NCBI GenBank assembly: GCA_016791385.1
Contig: JAEUMR010000055.1
Span: 1-64,000, forward strand
DNA length: 64,000 bases
Origin: Hyphomonadaceae bacterium
GTDB taxonomy: Bacteria > Pseudomonadota > Alphaproteobacteria > Caulobacterales > Aquidulcibacteraceae
Direction: 5' to 3'
Each line of letters starts with the position of its first letter. Position 1 is the first letter of the stretch. Under the pieces are notes generated by a model. The model was not told the origin of the DNA. It did not search any database and worked only from the letters and a program-made list of their open reading frames with translations. This document shows, piece by piece, positions 55,732-64,000 of this stretch. Position numbers and translations under genes: made by a program.

Positions 55732-56457
55732 ATGCAAATCGTCATTCTCAGCATTCACTTGCTGGTTTGCCTCTGCCTGATCGGCCTTGTTCTGCTGCAG
55801 CGCTCCGAGGGCGGGGCGCTCGGCATGGGCGGAGGCGGGGGCTCACTGATGAGCGGCCGCGGCGCCGCCGACGCGTTGGCCAAGATGACCCAAGTCGCCG
55901 GTTTCTTCTTCCTGGTGACGTCGCTGTCGCTGACTGTGCTTTCCGGCGCTGCTTCTTCGAGTTCGGGACGTTCGGTGTTCGACACTCTGCCGCAGCAGAC
56001 CGCGCCGGCCAGCACCGCCCCGGCCGCCGCCGCGCCGCCCGCAACCACGACCGCGCCGGCTCCGCAGCAGCCTGACCCTACGCAAAGCCAAGCCGAACCC
56101 TCGACCCAGCTGGCTTCGGCGATCATGCCCGGTCCGGCGCCCGCCGCAGCGGCGCCGTCGGCGACGACCGCCCGGGCCGCGCCGCTGGAAACCCGTCCAA
56201 CACCGCCGGCGGCCAGCAGCACCCCGCGCTCAACCCCGGCGTCCGCCCCCGCAACGACCCGCGCTACGCCGCCTCCGGCGCAGCAGCGCACGGCCGCCGT
56301 GACGCAGCGCCCGGCTACCACGAACAACCAGCCGCTCGTGCTGCCCAACACTTCGGGTGCAGCTTTGACGTTGGATAATAGCCAGCTTGAGCCCGAATCG
56401 GGCGAAGCTGCGCGTTTGGAAGCCGTGCGGCGCGAACGCGCCGGGCCCGATCAATAA
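55732..56457 (+). CDS. secG: Preprotein translocase subunit SecG with long Ala/Pro/Thr tail
   Basis: SecG is the small subunit of the SecYEG channel. The two transmembrane helices (residues 3-23 and 55-75) and the loop LLQRSEGGALGMGGGGG are typical, ending near residue 78. A tail of about 160 residues follows, made mostly of Ala, Pro, Thr, Gln and Ser (AAPPATTTAPAPQQPDPTQ), making the protein 241 residues against roughly 75-130 in most species. The tail begins beyond the second helix and probably faces the periplasm or cytoplasm unstructured. Tandem with pyrG. Confidence 0.87.
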   Translation: MQIVILSIHLLVCLCLIGLVLLQRSEGGALGMGGGGGSLMSGRGAADALAKMTQVAGFFFLVTSLSLTVLSGAASSSSGRSVFDTLPQQTAPASTAPAAAAPPATTTAPAPQQPDPTQSQAEPSTQLASAIMPGPAPAAAAPSATTARAAPLETRPTPPAASSTPRSTPASAPATTRATPPPAQQRTAAVTQRPATTNNQPLVLPNTSGAALTLDNSQLEPESGEAARLEAVRRERAGPDQ

Positions 56458-56500
56458 GCCGCTCGCAGAAGCCGGCTAGGGCAGAACGCGGCCGGGCTGA

Positions 56501-58147
<1,647 letters not shown>

Positions 58148-58149
58148 TG

Positions 58150-58683
58150 ATGCAGCAGGGCGGCGCAGACACATCCGGTTCGGCGCTTGCGCTGCTTCTG
58201 CTGATCGCAGCCGTGGTCGGCTGGCTCGGCATCCGCGCCATGATCCGACAGCTGCGCGCCGGCAAGACGCAAGCGGCCGTGCGCGGCGATTTCTCCGCTT
58301 ACGCGCTGGAGGCCCTCGCCAACGCCGCGCGCATCGATGGCCGCATCAAGGATACCGAGCGCGCCGCGATCGTCGCCTGCATGGGCGAAATCACTGGCGC
58401 TGCATTCGATGCCGCGCGCGTGGAGGCGGCCCTCAATCAAGCGCGGCTCAACAAAGCCGAACTTGTCGCCTACCTGCAAGCGCACTCGAACGCCTTCACG
58501 CGCGAGCAGAAGATGCAATTGCTGAAGGCGCTGCTCGCGGTGCTAACCGCCGACCAGGATTTCGACGAGGCTGAGCACGATGCGCTGGTCGATTACACCA
58601 GCGCGGTTGGCTTTGACCGCCAGAGCGCGCCGCAGATGCTGCGCCGTCTCGCTGGCGATTTCTCGCGCGGGAACATCACCTAG
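58150..58683 (+). CDS. TerB-like protein with N-terminal membrane helix
   Basis: A 177-residue protein with one transmembrane segment (residues 10-30, GSALALLLLIAAVVGWLG) followed by a helical domain that resembles TerB/TerB-like domains: LEALANAARIDGRIKDTERAA, then LLAVLTADQDFDEAEHDALVDYTSAVGFD. TerB domains bind metals or partners in tellurite and stress response systems; no ter operon is nearby. The ATG at 58150 is taken as start; a GTG three bases earlier overlaps the pyrG stop. Confidence 0.65.
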   Translation: MQQGGADTSGSALALLLLIAAVVGWLGIRAMIRQLRAGKTQAAVRGDFSAYALEALANAARIDGRIKDTERAAIVACMGEITGAAFDAARVEAALNQARLNKAELVAYLQAHSNAFTREQKMQLLKALLAVLTADQDFDEAEHDALVDYTSAVGFDRQSAPQMLRRLAGDFSRGNIT

Positions 58684-58794
58684 GCATCCCAGATTGGGGC
58701 CAGCTGCATCCAACGCGGCCCTCCTGCGCATCCCTCCAGCAAAGGCGCCTTGGGCGAGGTCCCGGCGCGTCTAGGTTTTGAGAGGGGAACAGAC

Positions 58795-59412
58795 ATGAAG
58801 CGGATTCTCGCGCCCTTGGCGATTTGCGCCGCGCTGGCCAGCCCGGCCATGGCCGAACAGCGCGCTCTTTCCGGCTTCACCGGCGTTTCCGCCAGTGCCG
58901 GGACGGAAGTCGAAGTGGTCGTCGGACCTGCTTTCAGCGTCGATGTCAGCGGCCGCGACGCCGCCCGCATCACCACCCGCATCTCCGGCTCCACCCTGGT
59001 GGTCGAGCCCGTGCGCACAATGTGGTTTCAGGCCGGCCCGCGCGACGCCCATGTTCGCGTGACCATGCCTGCTGTGCGTTCGCTAGAGGCATCCAGCGGC
59101 GCTGATTTGCGCGCCTCCGGCCTCAATGGCGGCGATGTCAGCCTCGACTCGTCCTCAGGCGCCGACCTTTACGCCAGCGGCGCCTGCGCCAGCTTCACCG
59201 CCGACGCCTCCAGCGGCGCCGACATTCATGCGCAGGAGCTGCGCTGCGAAAACGGCAGCGTCGATGTCTCGTCCGGCGCGGATGCGCGCGTGTACGCGAG
59301 CGGCAGGCTCAACGTCGATGCGTCGAGCGGTGGCGGTGTCGTCGCCTACGGCAATCCCGGCATCGGCAATATCGATCTTTCGTCCGGCGGTTCGCTGCGG
59401 CGCGCAAACTGA
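58795..59412 (+). CDS. DUF2807 (head GIN domain) secreted protein, copy 1
   Basis: A 205-residue protein with a signal peptide ending PAMAEQ (cleavage near residue 20). The mature part is a repetitive beta-structure: six SSG turns at 17-18 residue intervals (SSGADLRASG, SSSGADLYASG, SSGADIHAQE and so on), the DUF2807 right-handed helix pattern. The start at 58795 gives the signal. It probably faces the periplasm or cell surface. It is followed 11 bases later by a paralog of the same size. Confidence 0.8.
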   Translation: MKRILAPLAICAALASPAMAEQRALSGFTGVSASAGTEVEVVVGPAFSVDVSGRDAARITTRISGSTLVVEPVRTMWFQAGPRDAHVRVTMPAVRSLEASSGADLRASGLNGGDVSLDSSSGADLYASGACASFTADASSGADIHAQELRCENGSVDVSSGADARVYASGRLNVDASSGGGVVAYGNPGIGNIDLSSGGSLRRAN

Positions 59413-59423
59413 GGAGAGGCTCT

Positions 59424-60041
59424 GTGCGCATTGTCCTGATCACGTCGGCGGCTCTGGCCGCCCTCACCATGAGCGCGTCTGCTGACACGCGCGATATCTC
59501 TGGCTTCACCGGCGTCGGCGTGAGCGATCACATCGCCGTTGAGATCGCCACTGGGCCCGCATACACGGTCGAGGTCACAGGCAGCGACGCGGCGCGGGTT
59601 CGCACCCGCGTCGAGCACGGCTCACTGCAAATCTCCGACGCGCGCCGGCCTTGGTTCGGCCAGGCGCCGCGGCTTGATGCAACAGTACGCATCACCATGC
59701 CGCGGGTTGAGCGGCTGGCCGCCGCGCGCGGCGCCGAGGTGGCGGCCCGGGACGTTAATGCCGACGAGCTGTCGATCGCCGCGGCCATGGGCGGCCAGCT
59801 CGAGGTGTCCGGCACATGCAGCGCCCTGTCTGCGGCTGCGGCGATGGGAGGCGTGATCGACGCCGGTGAGCTTCATTGCGCCACCGCCGAGGTCTCCGCC
59901 GCAATGGGCGGGGCCGCCGAAATCTATGCCAGCCAAAGCTATGAGGCGTCGGCCGTGATGGGCGGCGCCATCGACATCGCGGGCGAGGCCCAGCGCGGCG
60001 AGGTCAGCACCGTGATGGGCGGGGCTGTCCAGCACCACTAA
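59424..60041 (+). CDS. DUF2807 (head GIN domain) secreted protein, copy 2
   Basis: A 205-residue paralog of the preceding protein, from a GTG start, with signal peptide ending SASAD (cleavage near residue 20). Both share [17 protein letters not shown] / ALSGFTGVSASAGTEVE and the [11 protein letters not shown] / GRDAARITTRI segments. The turn motif of copy 1 (SSGA) is replaced here by AMGG at the equivalent positions ([37 protein letters not shown]). This suggests an old tandem duplication followed by replacement of the loop motif as a set. Confidence 0.8.
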   Translation: MRIVLITSAALAALTMSASADTRDISGFTGVGVSDHIAVEIATGPAYTVEVTGSDAARVRTRVEHGSLQISDARRPWFGQAPRLDATVRITMPRVERLAAARGAEVAARDVNADELSIAAAMGGQLEVSGTCSALSAAAAMGGVIDAGELHCATAEVSAAMGGAAEIYASQSYEASAVMGGAIDIAGEAQRGEVSTVMGGAVQHH

Positions 60042-60151
60042 GCCGGGGCAGGGGCCTCAGTCCGAGGCCGCTGCACCCTTGCCCAGGCGGGCGCTTTCCT
60101 CTATCAGCGCCGCTTTCCCGCGCCCAAGCGGGACCCAGGAGTTTTGCGGCC

Positions 60152-60334
60152 ATGGCCGTTCCGAAGCGAAAAACCTCTCCCTCCCGCCGGGGCATGCGCC
60201 GGGCGCACGACAAGCTGTCGAAGAACACTTACGTCGAGGACGCGGAATCGGGCGAACTGCGCCGTCCGCACCATATCGACCTGAAGAGCGGCCGTTATCG
60301 CGGCAAGCAAATCCTGAAGCCGCAGGAAGACTAA
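60152..60334 (+). CDS. rpmF: 50S ribosomal protein L32
   Basis: L32 is a small subunit-interface protein of the large ribosomal subunit. The 60-residue product begins [22 protein letters not shown], the universal L32 start, and ends in [10 protein letters not shown]. No zinc-binding cysteines are present, so it is the C-minus (zinc-independent) form. It is followed by a hairpin in the gap before eno. Confidence 0.96.
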   Translation: MAVPKRKTSPSRRGMRRAHDKLSKNTYVEDAESGELRRPHHIDLKSGRYRGKQILKPQED

Positions 60335-60360
60335 GCCTTCCCCAAACCGGTAGGAGCACC

Positions 60361-61740
<1,380 letters not shown>

Positions 61741-61894
61741 GGGCGCCGGGTCGCGCTTAAGCGCCGCCACGGCCGCCTTGGCGCGGCCTGGCGTCTTGCG
61801 ATGAAGCCCCCTGAAAGTGAGAGGCGGGGCGCGTGGGCTGCGCCTGGGTAGTTCAAAGTGACGCTGCTTGCGGCAGCGCCGCGCGCAGCGCACG
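61741..61894 (+). other. Downstream region of eno with a short GC-rich hairpin
   Basis: About 150 bases with no gene. GGCCGC (61771-61776) can pair with GCGGCC (61783-61788) over CTTGGC, but no T-run follows, so a rho-independent terminator is doubtful. The candidate 6S RNA follows directly. Confidence 0.5.
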
Positions 61895-62075
61895 CGCCCC
61901 GTCGTGATTGTTTTGCATCGGGTCCTCACGGCGGGTGTTTCACCGCTTAGATGCGGATCCCCGGCGGCGTGCAGGGAGCGGCCAGCTCCTGGTCCCCGGC
62001 GTTTTCAGGGGTCTTCCGCGCCGGCTCTGGTTCTCGTTCGAGCAGCCTCACGCTCAATCACGTCCCGCACGTTCA
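61895..62075 (+). ncRNA. ssrS: Candidate 6S RNA
   Basis: About 165 bases that can form a closed rod: CGTGATTG (61903-61910) pairs perfectly with CAATCACG (62055-62062) at the base. Inside are a GGCGGGTG-TTT-CACCGC-like hairpin and an apical hairpin with GGAGC paired to GCTCC. Segments line up in order with E. coli 6S RNA as I remember it (for example GTGTTTCACC, GGTCCCC, GTTCGAGCAGCC). 6S RNA mimics an open promoter and holds sigma-70 RNA polymerase in stationary phase. The exact ends are estimated. A covariance search would settle it. Confidence 0.6.
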
Positions 62076-62263
62076 AGCTGTTCGGCTAGCACATGAACCT
62101 CTCTTGTGCGGGATGGGTGCAGTATCGCGCAGGTTTGGCGGTGTGGGATAGATTTTCGCAAGGGCGTGGTGTTTTCATGGTGGGGCCAATGTTGGCCCGG
62201 AACGCATGTTGCGAGCGGACCATTTGGGGGCGCGTTCAGACTGCCTGTGCGGAGGCAAGGGCG

Positions 62264-62473
62264 TTGAAGAAAATTCTGCATGACTGGGTTGGTTTTGTAG
62301 CCGCGGCAATGGTAATTGCGGCGGCCCTCTACTTTCTATCGCCCTGGGTTGAGGGCCTCATCGGCTCGGAGCGCACCCGCATTTTGCAGATCGTAATCGT
62401 AGCGCTGCTTGCGATCCGCGGGCTGGGCTACCTCTTGCGCTTCCTGGGCATCATTGTGTGGCGCGAGGACTAA
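62264..62473 (+). CDS. Small two-helix membrane protein of unknown function
   Basis: A 69-residue protein from a TTG start with GGAGG eight bases upstream (62251-62255); longer in-frame starts at 62093 and 62177 exist, but the first would overlap the 6S-like RNA. Two transmembrane helices are clear (VGFVAAAMVIAAALYFLSPW and ILQIVIVALLAIRGLGYLL). I recognise no family. It is convergent with the next, minus-strand gene. Confidence 0.5.
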   Translation: MKKILHDWVGFVAAAMVIAAALYFLSPWVEGLIGSERTRILQIVIVALLAIRGLGYLLRFLGIIVWRED

Positions 62474-62502
62474 CGTCCGACATTGGCCAGAGCGGACATT
62501 CG

Positions 62503-62946
62503 CTAGTCCCACCAAACAATGATGTGACATTCTCCTGGGGCACACGCTGCGCTCGTTCCTGCCACGTCGTTGACGACGTCGCTCAGCGTCACCGGATCGA
62601 CAGTGTCAGGCTCAAGGTGGTCAAGCCGGGCGGCAATGTCGTCCGCATCAAGTCGCGTGCGAACGAGTATCTCGTCGGAATGCGGCCAAGCGGATTTCCA
62701 GTCATGCTGCTTTGCCAGAACCCATACACCTGAAACCTCAGGATCGCTGCGCAGCTTAAGCAGGGTCTCGTAGAAGGCTGCTATTCCCGGATGTCGTGGC
62801 AAGTTGCAGCCGAGTGACCCTGCGTCGTCATTTCCATCAAAGAACAACTCTAGGGGCACGAGCGGCGCTGGCCGGTAGCAATCTTGTTCGTCGATGTACG
62901 GCTCCAACAACTTCACAAGAGCCAACCGCTTTGGTTCGTCCGGCAT
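62503..62946 (-). CDS. Conserved-looking soluble protein of unknown function
   Basis: A 147-residue acidic cytoplasmic protein. It begins MPDEPKRLALVKLLEPYIDE and has an alpha/beta look: LVPLELFFDGNDDAGSLGCN, VSGVWVLAKQHDWKSAWPHS, and an acidic DDIAARLDHLEPDTV section. It has no signal, membrane helix or known motif. The composition and size resemble immunity or adaptor-type orphans, but that is guesswork and no toxin gene is next to it. It is flanked by convergent and unrelated genes. Confidence 0.55.
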   Translation of the reverse strand: MPDEPKRLALVKLLEPYIDEQDCYRPAPLVPLELFFDGNDDAGSLGCNLPRHPGIAAFYETLLKLRSDPEVSGVWVLAKQHDWKSAWPHSDEILVRTRLDADDIAARLDHLEPDTVDPVTLSDVVNDVAGTSAACAPGECHIIVWWD

Positions 62947-63030
62947 CCAAAACTCCGTTGGCGATTGTTAGCGCGACTGAAGCTCGATGTCCGCCTCCGG
63001 CGAAAAGCGAAAATGCTTTCCAGTCAAAAT

Positions 63031-63705
63031 CTAGCGTACCGGAAAGTCGAAATACGTTTCCGGGTGCGGCTCGCCGTTCAGCGTGAAATGCCACCATTCT
63101 TCGCGCAGCGACCTGAAGCCGTGCGCGAGCATAGCGGTTTGCAGCGCCATGCGGTTGGCGCGCGCTTGCGGAGAGACGCTCTGATCGCCCGGCCATGAGC
63201 GCGGGTCGAACAGATCGAACGGCGTCCCCATGTCGAGCTCCGCGCCGGTGGCGAGGTCGATCAAAGTAAGGTCAACAGTCGAGCCGCGTGAATGGCCGGA
63301 GCGCTCCGCAATGTAGCCAAGCTCGAACAGCTGGCTCTTATCGACGTTGGGATAGAATTCGGCGCGCATGGGCTGATCGTCGAGATCGCGGGCCCAGGCG
63401 GCGAAGTCGGCCACCGCGCGCGCCGGCCGATAACAATCATAGACCTTGAGGCCGCGCCCAGACGCGGCGAGGTCGGCCTGCACCGCAACCAACGCCGCCG
63501 CCGCTTCGCGCGTCAGCAAACATACAGGGGCTTCGTAGCCCACAATGGGCCGGCCGACGAAATTGTGTGCGCCTCCATAGCGCATCTCCACCACGAGACC
63601 CGGCACGACGGAAGCCGCATCGACAAAGCCGCTCGGGCGTGCTGCAGGCGCCGACGCACACGCGCCTAGGGCTAACGCGAGCGAAAGCAGCGCCGCGCGG
63701 ATCAT
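63031..63705 (-). CDS. D-alanyl-D-alanine dipeptidase (VanX/DdpX family), lipoprotein
   Basis: A 224-residue M15D peptidase with a lipoprotein signal ending ALGAC (Cys16). VanX-type zinc ligands are visible: His and Asp in ERSGHSRGSTVDLTL and the catalytic Glu/His in REEWWHFTL. The core also has the VYDCYRPARAVADFAAWA segment. Such enzymes hydrolyse D-Ala-D-Ala dipeptide, here in the periplasm for cell-wall turnover. The start overlaps the preceding permease gene by four bases. Confidence 0.88.
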   Translation of the reverse strand: MIRAALLSLALALGACASAPAARPSGFVDAASVVPGLVVEMRYGGAHNFVGRPIVGYEAPVCLLTREAAAALVAVQADLAASGRGLKVYDCYRPARAVADFAAWARDLDDQPMRAEFYPNVDKSQLFELGYIAERSGHSRGSTVDLTLIDLATGAELDMGTPFDLFDPRSWPGDQSVSPQARANRMALQTAMLAHGFRSLREEWWHFTLNGEPHPETYFDFPVR

Positions 63706-64000
63706 CCGGCCTTCTGCGCCAACGCGCTCTTGTGCGAACCCCAGAGCAGGTACACGGGGATGCCAATCGCCATCCAGATGAAGAAGCGTTCGATGGTGCC
63801 GCTGTTGAGGCTGGAGAAGAGATAGAGGCAGCCGAGGATCGCCGCGGGCGCGACGATCCAGGCGAGCGGCGTGCGGAACGGGCGTTCGAGGTTCGGCTCG
63901 CGCCGGCGCAGCACCATCAGCGACACCGCCACGGCGATGAAGGCCGCAAGCGTGCCTGCGTTGGCGAGCGAGGCGATCTCGCCGAGGGTCAAGAGACCCG
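63702..64000 (-). CDS. APC-family amino acid permease, C-terminal part; cut by window edge
   Basis: The reading frame enters from the right edge. About 99 residues are visible and hold the last hydrophobic segments of an amino acid/polyamine/organocation (APC) permease: LGEIASLANAGTLAAFIAV, LMVLRRREPNLERPFRTPL and WIVAPAAILGCLYLFSSL. The RRxxPxLxRPFRTP motif is typical of the cationic amino acid permease branch. Its stop overlaps the start of the dipeptidase gene, suggesting one operon for amino-acid or dipeptide recovery. Confidence 0.85.
   Translation of the reverse strand, partial: GLLTLGEIASLANAGTLAAFIAVAVSLMVLRRREPNLERPFRTPLAWIVAPAAILGCLYLFSSLNSGTIERFFIWMAIGIPVYLLWGSHKSALAQKAG

Noticed and set aside
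61895..62075. tmRNA or SRP RNA as identity of the structured RNA after eno
   Set aside because: No tRNA-like acceptor end, tag frame or SRP GGAA/AGCAG core was found; 6S fits better.
62093..62473. Longer start of the two-helix membrane protein at 62093
   Set aside because: It would begin directly after the 6S-like RNA and has no ribosome binding site, while the TTG at 62264 has GGAGG.

Overview
The window is a gene-dense, high-GC stretch of an alphaproteobacterial chromosome, most like the Caulobacterales/Hyphomonadaceae. Evidence for this is a GTTC-N7-GTTC SOS box in front of lexA, LpxI rather than LpxH in the lipid A pathway, Coq7, ATP12, a Bpt-type N-end-rule transferase, and a gene order (rpsB-tsf-pyrH-frr-uppS-cdsA-dxr-rseP-bamA-ompH-lpxD-fabZ-lpxA-lpxI-lpxB, then gltA, gltX, comEC, lexA, trp genes, ppiD, tpiA, secG, pyrG, eno) that I recall from that group. 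The species assignment is inference. I see no phage, transposase, CRISPR array or rRNA.

Region 1 (1-10.6 kb): a prolyl oligopeptidase lipoprotein cut by the left edge; dapF with a coupled small lipoprotein; a translationally coupled run of a second lipoprotein, the fluoride channel crcB, rluC and a TPR/2OG-oxygenase-like protein; a cupin; ATP12; pccB; and an orphan membrane/coiled-coil protein. Two inverted GC-rich palindromes fill the gap that follows.

Region 2 (10.9-28.3 kb) mixes small metabolic and accessory genes: cupin, bpt, a 73-residue protein resembling part of sigma region 2, msrB, a two-gene module encoding a TIR-ParA fusion and a small basic protein, an MgtC/DUF4010 transporter, class II DAHP synthase, gshB, folE, an SLC13 transporter, tRNA-Leu(CAA), YqaA, dsbB, coq7, a GNAT enzyme, an NDUFAF5-like methyltransferase, comF, a redox cluster (grxC, Nit1-like amidase, DUF1178) and hemN.

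Region 3 (28.3-48.1 kb) holds translation, isoprenoid, phospholipid and envelope genes on the plus strand from rpsB to lpxB. They link translation, UMP kinase, undecaprenyl diphosphate, CDP-diacylglycerol, the MEP pathway, site-2 proteolysis, outer-membrane protein assembly and lipid A synthesis. gltA and gltX follow on the minus strand, then comEC.

Region 4 (48.1-64 kb): lexA with a promoter overlapped by its own operator; minus-strand trpC-trpD-trpG and trpE-ppiD; then tpiA, secG with a long low-complexity tail, pyrG, a TerB-like protein, two tandem DUF2807 proteins, rpmF and eno. A structured RNA that looks like 6S RNA follows eno. The window ends with two orphan genes, a VanX-type dipeptidase lipoprotein and the end of an amino-acid permease.

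The best candidate for an undescribed system is the TIR-ParA fusion with its overlapping downstream partner (13640-15324, minus strand).
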